The notes: generated by a model not told the origin, from the letters alone. Shown: positions 49,437 through 58,648, counted from the first letter of the stretch. The stretch is 64,000 bases of DNA from CADCWN01 sp046328475 (GCA_046328475.1 JAXLWN010000005.1:62001-126000), one strand, 5' to 3'. Made by a program: numbers and translations.

Positions 49437-51539
49437 TCAGGTCGGCGTGCCTGCGCCGTGTTGGCCGGGTGCCGACCCGTCTGCCCCGCTCACCGGTGGC
49501 CGGAGTGGTGGGAATGGGCGGGCGGGGTCGCCGTGCTCGGCGCGGATGACGTGCATCACGGCGTTGATCAGCGCGAGGTGGGTGAACGCCTGCGGGAAAT
49601 TCCCGAGATGTCGGCCGCTGTGCGGGTCGATCTCCTCGGCGTAGAGCAGCAGCGGGCTGGCGTAGGACAGCAGCTTTTCGAGCAGTTGCCGGGCGCGCAC
49701 GACCTCGCCGATCTCCGCCAGGGCCGAGACGAGCCAGAAGGAGCAGATGGTGAAAGTCCCTTCGTCGCCCGCGAGGCCGTCGTCGGTCTCGTCCACCCGG
49801 TAGCGCAGCACCAGCCCATCGACGGTCAGTTCGTCGGCGATCGCCAGCACGGTTGCGCGGACGCGCGGGTCATTGGGCGGCAAGAACCGCACGAGCGGGA
49901 TGAGCAGCGTGGAGGCGTCGAGCGCGTCGGCCCCGTAGCGCTGCACGAAGACGCCGCGAGCATCGACGCCGTTGGCCAGGATGTCGTCGCGGACCTCCTC
50001 GGATGCCGCCTGCCAGCGGGCGGCGAGTTCGCCGTCGCCGCGCATCTCCGCCAGCCTGGCCCCCCGGTCCACCGCCACCCAGCACATCAGCTTCGAGGAG
50101 GTGTAATGTCGGGGCACCCCGCGCATCTCCCAGAGGCTGTGGTCGGGTTCGCGCCAGTGCGCCAGGGCCGACTCCACCGCCCGGTGCAGGAGGGGCCAGA
50201 CCTGTTCGGGCAGGTAGTCGCGCGAGCGCGTGTGGAGGTAGACCGAGTCGAGCAGCGCCCCCCAGACATCGTGCTGCCGCTGCCGGTAGGCCCCGTTGCC
50301 GATGCGCACCGGCCGCGCGCCTTCGTAGCCGCTCAGGTGGGGGAGGGTGAGCTCGGGCAGTTCTTTTTCGCCGCCCGGGCCGTACATGATTTGCAGGTCG
50401 GGGTCTTGCCCGGCCACCTCGGCGATGAAATAGAAGAAATCGTTGGCCTCGCGGTCGAAGCGCAGCGTGTAGAGGCCCCAGAGCATGTAGGTCGCGTCGC
50501 GGATCCAGCTGTAGCGATAATCCCAGTTGCGGCTCCCGCCGGGTGTTTCGGGGAGCGAGGTGGTGGCCGCCGCCAGCAGGGCACCGGTCGGGGCGTAGGT
50601 CAGCCCCTTCAGCGCCAGCGCGCTCTGTTGCAGGTAGACCTGCCAGGGGTGGTCCGGGAAGACGCCGCGATTGAGCCAGCCGCGCCAGTAGTCGGCCGTG
50701 CGCTCGATCCGCGCGTTCGCCTCCTCGCTCGTCTGCGGCAGCGGGCGCTCGGCCCAGAATGCCTCGGCGGACGACCATTTCGAGCGGGGCCAGCAGAGCG
50801 CGACAAAGGCGTGCTCACCCTCCTTGAGCCGCGCGCGGGCGTGCGCGCCGCGCCCCTCGAAGCCCATCCGGAGATTGGTGACGAGGCGGAGCGGGATGTC
50901 CTCCTCGCCGCCGGTGGCGGTCGCCTGGCCATAGCCCTCGCTGGAATAGGTCCAGTGGGCCGGGGTCTGCCCGTAGTTGAAGACCGGTTCGCAATCGAGG
51001 CTGAGATCGACCGCGCCCGCGATGCATTCTGCGGTGCGCAGCAGGATGTGCTCGGCCTCGTAATCGGTGGGCGGGCGGCGGTGGGTGCGGGAGCGGCGGC
51101 GCGTGTGATACCAGGGGCCGATCAGCAGCGCGTCGCGGACAACCAGCCAGCCGGTGCGGGTGCGCCAGGTCGTTTCGAGGACGAGCGTGCCGGGCAGATA
51201 GCGCCGACCGGCGGGCACCGTCACGCCGGTCGGGCCGACGCGGAAGCCGCCCGCGCCCCGGTCGAGCAGCGCCGCGAAGACGCTGCGGCCGTCCGGGCGG
51301 GGCAGGCACATCCACTCCACGCTGCCGCTCGGCGCGATCAGGCAGTTGACTTCGCAGTCGGAGAGGAAGGCGTAGTCGGCGATCGGCGGGAAGGGGCTGC
51401 GCCGGAGATTGGGCGTGCGCGGGGCCGTGCGCGGCTCCGGCTCTTCAACACGGGACGCGGCGGGGAGGTCTTCCGGGAGAACGCCGAGCGTTGCCCCGGC
51501 GATGGGCTTCTGCGTGGCCCCGTTCCCCGTACTCTCCAT
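49437..51539 (-). CDS. Glycoside hydrolase family 15 protein (glucoamylase/trehalase-like)
   Basis: 700 residues from ATG 51539 (MESTGNGATQK), with GGGGGTGATC before it; the open frame runs further without support. The N-terminal beta-sandwich (PPIADYAFLSDCEVNCLIAP, SVEWMCLPRPDG) is typical of bacterial GH15. The (alpha/alpha)6 barrel contains GGSRNWDYRYSWIRDATYML (about residue 339, the family signature) and the Glu region LYAEEIDPHSGRHLGNFPQA (about 630). GH15 releases glucose from alpha-glucans or trehalose by inversion. Cytoplasmic, as no signal peptide is seen. Divergent from the small monooxygenase-like gene, 181 bp apart. Confidence 0.93.
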   Translation of the reverse strand: MESTGNGATQKPIAGATLGVLPEDLPAASRVEEPEPRTAPRTPNLRRSPFPPIADYAFLSDCEVNCLIAPSGSVEWMCLPRPDGRSVFAALLDRGAGGFRVGPTGVTVPAGRRYLPGTLVLETTWRTRTGWLVVRDALLIGPWYHTRRRSRTHRRPPTDYEAEHILLRTAECIAGAVDLSLDCEPVFNYGQTPAHWTYSSEGYGQATATGGEEDIPLRLVTNLRMGFEGRGAHARARLKEGEHAFVALCWPRSKWSSAEAFWAERPLPQTSEEANARIERTADYWRGWLNRGVFPDHPWQVYLQQSALALKGLTYAPTGALLAAATTSLPETPGGSRNWDYRYSWIRDATYMLWGLYTLRFDREANDFFYFIAEVAGQDPDLQIMYGPGGEKELPELTLPHLSGYEGARPVRIGNGAYRQRQHDVWGALLDSVYLHTRSRDYLPEQVWPLLHRAVESALAHWREPDHSLWEMRGVPRHYTSSKLMCWVAVDRGARLAEMRGDGELAARWQAASEEVRDDILANGVDARGVFVQRYGADALDASTLLIPLVRFLPPNDPRVRATVLAIADELTVDGLVLRYRVDETDDGLAGDEGTFTICSFWLVSALAEIGEVVRARQLLEKLLSYASPLLLYAEEIDPHSGRHLGNFPQAFTHLALINAVMHVIRAEHGDPARPFPPLRPPVSGADGSAPGQHGAGTPT

Positions 51540-51720
51540 GATCACCCCCGATCCGCAGCGAGCGACGTTGCCGTCGCCGTCACCACGACCCATCGTCGCA
51601 TCGTACTCCTGCAATATCCGGTCCGCAAGGGGGACGAGATGGGGCATGTAGATTTCAGCGCGGCATTGGTTTAGGATTTGCCCCTCGACTTCGTTGCTGC
51701 CCACAAAGGAGGATTGCGCG

Positions 51721-52014
51721 ATGTATGCGGTGGTGCGCATGATGTCCGTGAAGCCCGGCCATACCATGACATCCGAAATCCGTGAGGAGACTGAGGCCCT
51801 CATCAGGACGATGCCGGGCTCCCTTGGCCAGCTCACGATTGATATCGGCGATGACAAGTTCATTCGTATCGCCCTGTGGACGTCGGCGGAGGATCGGTCA
51901 GCGAACGTCGGCACGCCAGCCGATCAGCGGCAACGTGAGATGTACGGCGCACACCTAGACCAGCCGATCATTGGCCAGGGCGAGGTGGTCTCCAACACCC
52001 TCCAACTCGTCTGA
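51721..52014 (+). CDS. Small ABM/dimeric alpha-beta barrel protein
   Basis: 97 residues from ATG 51721 behind AAAGGAGGATTGCGCG. MYAVVRMMSVKPGHTMTSEI followed by MPGSLGQLTIDIGDDKFIRI and ALWTSAED has the length and strand-helix order of antibiotic-biosynthesis-monooxygenase-like proteins, which form dimers with a ferredoxin-like barrel. No catalytic residue can be named. Followed by a 16-bp perfect hairpin. Confidence 0.65.
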   Translation: MYAVVRMMSVKPGHTMTSEIREETEALIRTMPGSLGQLTIDIGDDKFIRIALWTSAEDRSANVGTPADQRQREMYGAHLDQPIIGQGEVVSNTLQLV

Positions 52015-52111
52015 ACCGAAGTGCCAATGAATCTATGATGAAATCTATATGGTCTGGCGTAGCCTGACTTATCTTGCAGCAGCTTCCGTCCAGAGGTAAG
52101 TAGATTTCACT

Positions 52112-52153
52112 CAGGCAGCAGGGTAGGAATTGGCCTGCCTACCCTGCTGCCTG
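52112..52153 (+). terminator. Perfect 16-bp hairpin
   Basis: CAGGCAGCAGGGTAGG (52112-52127) pairs perfectly with 52138-52153 over a 10-nt loop. It lies about 100 bp after the stop of the small barrel protein and upstream of the dehydratase promoter. No U tract. Confidence 0.55.
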
Positions 52154-52176
52154 GTCTGTGCCTGGTGCTGCTTCGG

Positions 52177-52205
52177 TTGCCTCGTAGCGACGCAGCCGCA
52201 ATAAT
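52177..52205 (+). promoter_or_regulatory. Candidate promoter of the first enolase-family gene
   Basis: TTGCCT (52177-52182), 17-bp spacer, AATAAT (52200-52205). Both hexamers keep 4 to 5 of 6 consensus bases; distance to the start codon is 95 bp. Confidence 0.5.
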
Positions 52206-52300
52206 GCGCCGGGGCAATGGTGCCCGTCGGACGGTACTGCCCGGCCGCCGTCCGGTCATCGTCGATGGCGGCATGTTGCGGGCCGGGGGAGGAGCGCCGG

Positions 52301-53530
52301 ATGCGAATCACCAAGATCGAGACGATTCAACTCAAGGAGCATGCGCACACGCTCTGGGTGCAGGTCTACACCGACAGCGGGATCGTCGGGCTGGGCGAGA
52401 CGTTCTACGCCCCCACAGTGGTAGCGGCTGCGATCCACGACTGGTTCGGCCCGCTGCTGATCGGGCGCAACCCCTTCGAGTCGGAGCGCCTCTGGGAGCA
52501 GCAATTCCGCCTCTCCGACCACGCCGGGTATGGCGGCGCGGAGATGCGGGCGATCTCGGCGCTCGATATCGCGCTCTGGGACATCAAGGGGCAGGCGCTC
52601 GGCGTGCCGATCTACGAGTTGCTGGGCGGCGCGGTGCGGCGGCGCGTCCCGGTCTACGCCACCGGCATCCCCTACACCGGCGCGGCGGAACTGGCCAAGA
52701 GCCTGCTCGCCGAGGGCATCACGGCGATGAAAGGTGGCCCGACCATCCCGCTGGCGCTGGCGAGCGACGGGCAATACCTCTCCCCGACCGATCTCGACCG
52801 GGCGCTGCAGCCATTCCGCGAGATTCGCGAGGCGGTCGGCATGGAGATGCAGATCGCGAACGACGCCCACGCCAAGTGGAACCTGCCGATCGCGATTCGG
52901 ATCGCCCAGGCAATGGAGCCGCTGGAGCCGATGTGGCAGGAGGATCTGACGCCGCTGCTCAACCCGGATGCCTTGCTGCGGTTGCAGGAGGCGACCCGCA
53001 CGCCGGTCTGCATCTCCGAGCGGCTGTTGACGCGCTGGCAGTTGCGCCAGTTCATCGAGAATGGCTCGGCGCGGATCGTGATGCCCGACCTGATCTGGAC
53101 CGGCGGCATTTCGGAGACGCACAAGGTGGCGATCCTCGCGTCGGCGCACCAGGTGCCGTTCGCGCCGCACGATGCCACCGGCCCGGTCAACATCTTCGCC
53201 TGCGCCCACATCTGCATCAGTTCGGCCAACGCGATGATGCAGGAGCACGTTCCGGCCTTCTTCAAGGGCTGGTACAACGATATCGTCGATCCGAACCTCG
53301 ACATCCGCGACGGCTATCTGCACGCGCCGCAGAATCCGGGCGTCGGCACCCGGCTGAAGGCGAGCGTGCGCGAGCGCCCGGACGCGATCATCCGCGTCAG
53401 CGACCAGCCCGGCGAGAGCCCCATCGACGCCTGGGAGGAGACGCCGCTGGCGGCGATCATCCCGCGCAGCCCGCGCATGCGGGCCGAACTGGTGCGGATG
53501 AGGGAGGAGCGGGGGCCGCAGCGGGGGTAA
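52301..53530 (+). CDS. Mandelate racemase/enolase superfamily dehydratase, paralogue 1
   Basis: 409 residues from ATG 52301 (MRITKIETIQLKEHAHTLWV) behind GGGGGAGGAGCGCCGG. Barrel ligands of the superfamily: Asp in QIANDAHAKWN, Glu in MWQEDLTPLL, Glu in CISERLLTRW, and the His base in VPFAPHDATGPV. The capping domain loop is VGLGETFYAPT. IALWDIKGQALGVPIYELLG is the shared signature. With Mg2+ the enzyme would abstract the alpha proton of a sugar acid and eliminate water to a 2-keto-3-deoxy acid. Longer than usual by a C-terminal tail (WEETPLAAII and on). First of four paralogues within 6 kb; the other three lie after it. Convergent with paralogue 2. Confidence 0.92.
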   Translation: MRITKIETIQLKEHAHTLWVQVYTDSGIVGLGETFYAPTVVAAAIHDWFGPLLIGRNPFESERLWEQQFRLSDHAGYGGAEMRAISALDIALWDIKGQALGVPIYELLGGAVRRRVPVYATGIPYTGAAELAKSLLAEGITAMKGGPTIPLALASDGQYLSPTDLDRALQPFREIREAVGMEMQIANDAHAKWNLPIAIRIAQAMEPLEPMWQEDLTPLLNPDALLRLQEATRTPVCISERLLTRWQLRQFIENGSARIVMPDLIWTGGISETHKVAILASAHQVPFAPHDATGPVNIFACAHICISSANAMMQEHVPAFFKGWYNDIVDPNLDIRDGYLHAPQNPGVGTRLKASVRERPDAIIRVSDQPGESPIDAWEETPLAAIIPRSPRMRAELVRMREERGPQRG

Positions 53531-53536
53531 ATACTT

Positions 53537-53622
53537 TGGCGGTCGAAACCGCTGTTGGGGGCGCTCACGTGCCACGAAACCCGCCTTCGCGGGTTAGGTT
53601 TCGCTGACAACGGGTGCCGCCA
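53537..53622. repeat. Palindromic element between convergent dehydratase genes
   Basis: Ends TGGCGG (53537-53542) and CCGCCA (53617-53622) are complementary, with an inner perfect hairpin AACCCGC-CTTC-GCGGGTT (53578-53595). The left end GGCGGTCGAAACCGC (53538-53552) matches the ends of the 125-bp element at 8,815. It may terminate both genes and belongs to a dispersed repeat. Confidence 0.55.
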
Positions 53623-53630
53623 GCCATCGC

Positions 53631-54751
53631 TCAGGCGTGGCTGGCGGCACTTTCGTCGTTCAGGGTGATGCCGAGGCCGGGACCGGTGGGGAGGATGAGT
53701 TCGCCGCCCTCGATCTGCTCGTGCGGGGTGATGATCGTGTGGCGCCAGGGGACTTCGCCCCAGGCGTATTCCAGCAAGCGTGGCTGCGGGAGGATTGCGG
53801 CGATGGTGGCGCTGGCGACGAGCGAGATGGGGCCGCTGGGGCTGTGCGGGTTCACGGCGACGCCATGCGCCTCGGCGAGGCGACCGATGGTCACTCCGGC
53901 AGCGATGCCGCCGCAGTGCTTCACGTCGGGCATGATCCGGTTCCAGACCCCTGCGGCGAGGTAGGGCCAGAATCCGGCGACTTCGTAGAGGTGCTCGCCG
54001 CCGATCAGTTCGAGATCGGGTACGAGCGGGCGCAGGGCGCGCAGCGCGTCGAGGTCGTCGGTCGGCACCGGCTCCTCGAACCACCAGACGCCGAGGCGGT
54101 GCAACTCGGCCGCGACTTCCAGCGCCACCGGCAGGTCGAAGTTGCTGTGGCAATCGACGTAGAGGTCGATATCCGTGCCAATCGCGTCGCGGACGGCGGC
54201 GACACAGGCGAGGCCGTGGCGCAGGCGGGCGCGCTGGTCAGGGTCGCGCAGGCGGCGACGATCCATGCCATCGAACGGCGCGAGCTTGACCGCCCGAAAG
54301 CCTTCTGCCACAGCCGCCGCCGCATTGCGCGCGAAGCCCTCGGGCGTGCGGTCGTCCGTCGCCCGGTTGATGTTGGCGTAGAGCGGCACGCGCTCGCGCA
54401 GCGGCCCGCCGAAGAGTCGCGCCACCGGCACCCCGGCGGCCTGTCCCGCCAGATCCCAAAGCGCCTGCTCGCAGGCTGAAAGCGCGGTGGCGTGCGCCAG
54501 CCCTGGCCGGACTTCAGGGCCTGGAGCGGGGCGAGTGCCGCCAGCGGAGCGCTGGGATCGGCACCGACGAGGAGCGGGCGGCACTGCGCCTCCAGGATCG
54601 CCGCGACGATGGCATCGCGGCGCGGCCCCGCGCCGCCGTGCGATGCTTCGCCGAGACCGCTCGGCCCCTCGTCGGTGGTGAGCCGCACGAAGAGCCAGTC
54701 GCCGCGACGGTTCACGCCGACGCGGACCAGTTCCAGGCCGGTGATGCGCAT
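53631..54751 (-). pseudogene. Mandelate racemase/enolase superfamily dehydratase, paralogue 2, one frameshift
   Basis: ATG 54751 starts MRITGLELVRVGVNRRGDWL and PSGLGEASHGG (N-terminal capping domain) up to about QALKSGQG, then the frame shifts near 54,505 and continues LAHATALSACEQALWDLAGQ to the stop at 53631. Repaired length about 373 residues. Metal ligands Asp in DLYVDCHSNFD, Glu in WWFEEPVPTDD and Glu in LIGGEHLYEV, with His in VNPHSPSGPI. The start is 2 bp after the stop of paralogue 3, so the two form an operon. One missing or extra base is enough to restore the frame; it may be a sequencing error. Confidence 0.8.
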
Positions 54752-54753
54752 CC

Positions 54754-55902
54754 TTAACCCTTCCGCCGTGGGGTGAGCCGCCGGGCCGGGTTGTACTGGT
54801 TCATCTCCACCGAGACGTACGGGTTGGCGCGCAGCACGTTGATGTCGAGTTCGATGCCGAGCCCTGGTCCCTCGGGGAGCGGCATCGTGCCGTCGCCGAC
54901 TTCGAAGGGGCCACCCATCGCCGCGTCGCGCCAGGGGACATCGACCGGCAACCATTCCAGGATGGTGAAATTGGGGCAGGCGGCGGCGAGGTGCTGGCAG
55001 ACGCGCGTCGCCACCGGGCCATTCGGGTTGTGCGGCGCGAAGCCGATGTGGTACGCCTCGGCCATCGCGGCGATCTTCTTCATCTCGGTGATGCCGCCCG
55101 CGTGGCAGGGGTCCGGCTGGCAGTAGGCGACCGCCTGCTGCTCGAACATCAGCCGGAAATCGTGCTTTGAGAAGGCGCGCTCGCCCGAGGCGATCGGGAT
55201 GCTGGTCGCGCGGGCGACGAGCGCGAGTTCGGACATGTTCTCCGGCGGCACCGGCTCTTCGTAGAAGAAGGGGTCGTAGCGTTCCAGTTGGCGGGCGACC
55301 CGGATGGCGTTGGCGGGCGAGAGTCGGCCATGCACCTCGATCAGCAGGTCAACCGTCGGCCCGACGGCCTCGCGCACCGCCGCGACGCAATCGACCGCCG
55401 CGTGGATCTCCTCGGTGGTGATGAAAAGGCTGGCCGCGCCGAAGGGGTCCCACTTGAGCGCGGTGGCCCCCGCCGCGACGGCGGCGCGGGCGGCGGCGGC
55501 GATCTCGTCGATGGTCTTGGCATCGTGGAACCAGCCGTTGGCGTAGTAGCGGATGCGATCCCGCGCCGCGCCGCCGAGCAATTCGTAGACCGGCACGCCG
55601 AGCGCCTTCCCTTTGATGTCCCACAGCGCCTGGTCCAGCCCGGCGATCGCCGAGCCGAGGACCGGCCCGCCCCGCCAGAATGGCGTCTCGTACATCTGGT
55701 GCCAGTGGCGCTCGATCTGGGCGGGATCCTTGCCGATCAGGTAGCGGGCCAGTTCGTCCGTGGCGGCGGCGACGGTCTGCTCCTTGCCCTCCAGCGTGGC
55801 TTCGCCCCAGCCGTGGAGTCCTTCGTCGGTCTCGACCCGCACGAAGACGAGGTTGCGCCAGTCCGCCGCGCAGAGAAATGTCTCGACCCCGGTCACGCGC
55901 AT
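54754..55902 (-). CDS. Mandelate racemase/enolase superfamily dehydratase, paralogue 3 (galactonate dehydratase-like)
   Basis: 382 residues from ATG 55902 behind GAGAGGGGTGACTC. N-terminal MRVTGVETFLCAADWRNLVF, HGWGEATLEGKEQ; barrel residues LKWDPFGAA (Lys), Glu/His in LLIEVHGRLS, Glu in FFYEEPVPPENM, Glu in IASGERAFSKHDF and His in IGFAPHNPNGPV. HAGGITEMKKIAAMAEAYH is typical of galactonate/gluconate-type dehydratases. It would convert an aldonate to 2-keto-3-deoxy-aldonate. The order with paralogue 2 (2 bp apart) suggests coupled expression. The 374-bp gap upstream separates it from the divergent SDR gene. Confidence 0.92.
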   Translation of the reverse strand: MRVTGVETFLCAADWRNLVFVRVETDEGLHGWGEATLEGKEQTVAAATDELARYLIGKDPAQIERHWHQMYETPFWRGGPVLGSAIAGLDQALWDIKGKALGVPVYELLGGAARDRIRYYANGWFHDAKTIDEIAAAARAAVAAGATALKWDPFGAASLFITTEEIHAAVDCVAAVREAVGPTVDLLIEVHGRLSPANAIRVARQLERYDPFFYEEPVPPENMSELALVARATSIPIASGERAFSKHDFRLMFEQQAVAYCQPDPCHAGGITEMKKIAAMAEAYHIGFAPHNPNGPVATRVCQHLAAACPNFTILEWLPVDVPWRDAAMGGPFEVGDGTMPLPEGPGLGIELDINVLRANPYVSVEMNQYNPARRLTPRRKG

Positions 55903-56016
55903 GAGTCACCCCTCTCTCGCCCGCAGCATCGCGAGCCGGTGCGGCCTCTGGCAGCGTCCCCGGTCCGCGCCAGCTGTACCGCCGCGTCATTCTACACGGA
56001 CAGCGATCGTGGTGCG

Positions 56017-56027
56017 GTGACGGTCAC
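56017..56027. promoter_or_regulatory. Palindrome in the divergent dehydratase/SDR region
   Basis: GTGAC-G-GTCAC is a perfect 11-bp palindrome about 115 bp before the dehydratase start and 250 bp before the SDR start. It may be an operator for an unlinked regulator; no regulator gene is near. Confidence 0.35.
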
Positions 56028-56060
56028 TGTCTACGCAGTCGGGTGCCGTTTCGCCGCCCG

Positions 56061-56109
56061 CCCGGAGCTGAAGTCTCCGGGCTACGACAATGCGCCGGAT
56101 CAATCCGGC
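56061..56109. repeat. Two short hairpins in the 55,903-56,276 gap
   Basis: CCCGGAG (56061-56067) with CTCCGGG (56075-56081), and GCCGGAT (56094-56100) with ATCCGGC (56103-56109). The gap otherwise contains only the palindrome at 56,017 and no supportable gene. The layout resembles other structured intergenic spacers of this genome. Confidence 0.45.
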
Positions 56110-56276
56110 TACACAGCGTATCCCGCTGGTGTCATGTCTCCGACCGATGCCATCGTGCGGTACACTGCGCGGGCCAGATGGTCAGGTTGCTTGTGAAGCC
56201 GGGTGGAGTGGCGCCGCGCCCGGATGCCTACTGTGCCGCGAGGCTGCGACGATGCAGCGCATTGAAGGGAGCGTTC

Positions 56277-57065
56277 ATGGCTTCTCCGACACTGCCCCCG
56301 CTCGGACCGGAACTCTTTCGCCTGGATGGGCAGGTTGCGATTATCACCGGTGGTGCGGGCGCGATCGGCAGCATGGTGGCGCGCGGCTTTGTCGCGGTCG
56401 GCGCGGCGGTCGTCATCGCCGATCTCGCCCCGGGGGCGGCGGCGCTGGCGGCAGAGTTGGTCGCGGCGGGCGGCGAGGCGATCGCGGTCGCGGCCGACGT
56501 GACCGACGAGGCGGCGGTTGACGCGCTGGTGGCGCAGACCGTTGAGCGGTGGGGGCGGCTCGATATCCTGATCAACGCGGCCGGGAAGGGTGGGCGCGGC
56601 GCGGCGCTGGATTACGACCGCCAGCGCTTCGAGAGCATTTTCGAGCTGAACGTCACGGCGATGTTCCTCTGTAGCCGCGCAGCCGCGCGCGTGATGATCC
56701 CGGCTGGGGGCGGCTGCATCGTGAATTACGCCTCGATCGCGGGGCTGGTCGGCTATCCGGGCAATCCCGCCTATCTCGCCAGCAAGGGGGCGGTGGTGCA
56801 ACTGACCCGGGCGCTGGCGATGGAGTGGATCGGCCGGGGGATTCGCGTGAACGCCATCGCGCCGGGGGTGGTCGAGTCGCCGGGCGTGGCGGCGCAGATC
56901 GCGGGTGAACCCGACTTCTACGTGGCCTTTAAAGCGAAACACCCGATCGGGCGTTTCGCGCAGGCCGAGGAGATGGTCGGCCCGACCATCTTCCTTTGCA
57001 CGCCCGCCGCGTCGTATATCACCGGCCACACGCTCCCAGTGGACGGCGGCTACGTGGCGCAGTAG
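56277..57065 (+). CDS. Short-chain dehydrogenase/reductase
   Basis: 262 residues from ATG 56277. Cofactor motif ITGGAGAIGSMVARGF, acidic residue IADLAPG (NAD preference), INAAGKGGRG, catalytic Ser in YASIAGL and Tyr-Lys in YLASKGA. C-terminal YITGHTLPVDGGYVAQ is normal. Upstream GAAGGGAGCG. It starts the plus-strand operon followed 32 bp later by paralogue 4 of the dehydratases, so a polyol or aldose oxidation step before or after dehydration is plausible. Confidence 0.92.
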   Translation: MASPTLPPLGPELFRLDGQVAIITGGAGAIGSMVARGFVAVGAAVVIADLAPGAAALAAELVAAGGEAIAVAADVTDEAAVDALVAQTVERWGRLDILINAAGKGGRGAALDYDRQRFESIFELNVTAMFLCSRAAARVMIPAGGGCIVNYASIAGLVGYPGNPAYLASKGAVVQLTRALAMEWIGRGIRVNAIAPGVVESPGVAAQIAGEPDFYVAFKAKHPIGRFAQAEEMVGPTIFLCTPAASYITGHTLPVDGGYVAQ

Positions 57066-57097
57066 ACGCCGGGGATCGCGAACCACGGAGGGGGGTC

Positions 57098-58249
57098 ATG
57101 CGGATTACCGAGATCGAGGCGCTGCCGATCAGCGCGGGGCCGGGCTATCCCTACGCCGTGATCATCGTCCTCATCCGCACGGACGAGGGGCTGACCGGGA
57201 TCGGCGAGGCGAGCCTCGCCGGCAAGGGGCGCGGGGTGTTCGGCACCATCGACCATTTCCGCGAGCTGCTGGTGGGCAAGGATCCGGCGCGCATCGAACA
57301 CCTGTGGAGCGAGATGGTGCGCGGCACCTTCTGGTCCACCGGCCAGGTCGTCATGAGCGCGGTGGCGGGGATCGACCAGGCGCTCTGGGATCTCAAGGGG
57401 AAGCGACTCGGCGTGCCGGTCTACGACCTGCTCGGTGGTGCCACGCGCGAGAAGGTGCGGGTCTACCGCCACCTCGCGGGCGACACCGCCGAGGAACTGA
57501 TCGAGGATGCGCACCGCTGGATCGAACGGGGCTTCACGGCGCTGCGCTACTGCCCGCTCGCCGCGCTCGATGCCGTGTCGCTGCATAACTGGGACCCGCA
57601 GCGCTCGATCGCCGCCACGATCAAGGGGACCGAGGCGCTGCGGCTGGCGGTCGGCGACGGCGTCGATCTCCTCTTCGACGCGCACACGATGTTCAGCCCG
57701 ACCGAGACCGCCTACCTGGGGCACGCGCTGGAACCGTACCGCCTCTTCTTCTACGAGGATCCGATCCGGCCCTTCAACCCGCAGTCGCTGCGCCTGGTAC
57801 GGCAGAAGGTGAACCTGCCGATCGCCACCGGCGAGCAGTTCGCGCACAAGTGGGAGTTCCAGCCGCTGATCGAGGAGGAGTTGGTCGATTACCTGCGGAT
57901 CGACGTGAGCCACGCGGGCGGCATCACCGAGGCGAAGAAGATCCTGGCCAGCGGCGAGATGCACGGCCAGCGCTCGGCGCTGCACCACGCCAGTTCGCCG
58001 ATCAACGGGGCGGTCTGCCTGCACCTCGACATGGCGGTGCCCAATTTCGGCATTCAGGAGTGGATGGAAGTCGAGGCGCTCTACGAACTCTTCCCCAACG
58101 CACCGCGCGCCCGCGACGGCTACGTGCAGGCACCCGAAGGGCCGGGCCTGGGGCTGGAATTCGACGAGGCGGAGGCGCGCAAGCGGCCCTCGCGCGACGC
58201 CGAGTTGCCGCACCGCTACTGGCCGGATGGGAGCGTCGGAGACTACTGA
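57098..58249 (+). CDS. Mandelate racemase/enolase superfamily dehydratase, paralogue 4
   Basis: 383 residues from ATG 57098 with GGAGGGGGGTC before it. MRITEIEALPISAGPGYPYA start, TGIGEASLAGKGR loop, QALWDLKGKRLGVPVYDLLG signature, Asp/His in DLLFDAHTMFS, Glu in LFFYEDPIRPFN, Glu in IATGEQFAHKWEF, and HHASSPINGAV where the base His sits. The FGIQEWMEVEALYELFPNAP and EGPGLGLEFDE end resembles D-mannonate dehydratase-type and related members. Mg-dependent sugar-acid dehydration is the family role; the exact substrate is not readable. Second gene after the SDR. Confidence 0.92.
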   Translation: MRITEIEALPISAGPGYPYAVIIVLIRTDEGLTGIGEASLAGKGRGVFGTIDHFRELLVGKDPARIEHLWSEMVRGTFWSTGQVVMSAVAGIDQALWDLKGKRLGVPVYDLLGGATREKVRVYRHLAGDTAEELIEDAHRWIERGFTALRYCPLAALDAVSLHNWDPQRSIAATIKGTEALRLAVGDGVDLLFDAHTMFSPTETAYLGHALEPYRLFFYEDPIRPFNPQSLRLVRQKVNLPIATGEQFAHKWEFQPLIEEELVDYLRIDVSHAGGITEAKKILASGEMHGQRSALHHASSPINGAVCLHLDMAVPNFGIQEWMEVEALYELFPNAPRARDGYVQAPEGPGLGLEFDEAEARKRPSRDAELPHRYWPDGSVGDY

Positions 58250-58321
58250 TCGGCACACGAACGGCGCAGCGATTCGTGGTATGCTGCGCGCCATCGGTAT
58301 TCCGCCACGATCGAGGCCGCG

Positions 58322-58648
58322 ATGAGTTCGGATTCGGAGCCGCGATCCCGCGACGATGGCTGCCTGCTCTGCGGGAAGCTGGCGGAGCAGGTGGCGGTCG
58401 GGGTGTATAGCGAATTCGCTGGTGGCGGCAAGCGCCAGGGGGAACGTGTCTGGATCTGCGAAACATGTGCGCAGGTCGAGGACTATGCTCGCGCGTTTGT
58501 CATCCAGGCCCGCGACCACTTCACGATCTACGGCGACAATCGATTGGATGGCATGGCCTACAGTTATCGCATCGTGTCGCCGGTCTTGCGCGCCCAGGTG
58601 GACGAGCAAGGGCTGAATCGCTTTCACGCCTGGACGGCGGACCTGTAG
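58322..58648 (+). CDS. Small zinc-ribbon protein, uncharacterised
   Basis: 108 residues. Two CxxC pairs 32 residues apart (DGCLLCGKL and WICETCAQV) can bind one zinc ion. The C-terminal half (DYARAFVIQARDHFTIYGDN, RIVSPVLRAQVDEQGL) is unlike known families that I recognise. A candidate -10 TATGCT is at about 58,280. The start ATG 58322 has GAGGCCGCG upstream. The gene ends in a strong intrinsic terminator that overlaps the last codons. No operon partner. Function unknown. Confidence 0.75.
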   Translation: MSSDSEPRSRDDGCLLCGKLAEQVAVGVYSEFAGGGKRQGERVWICETCAQVEDYARAFVIQARDHFTIYGDNRLDGMAYSYRIVSPVLRAQVDEQGLNRFHAWTADL

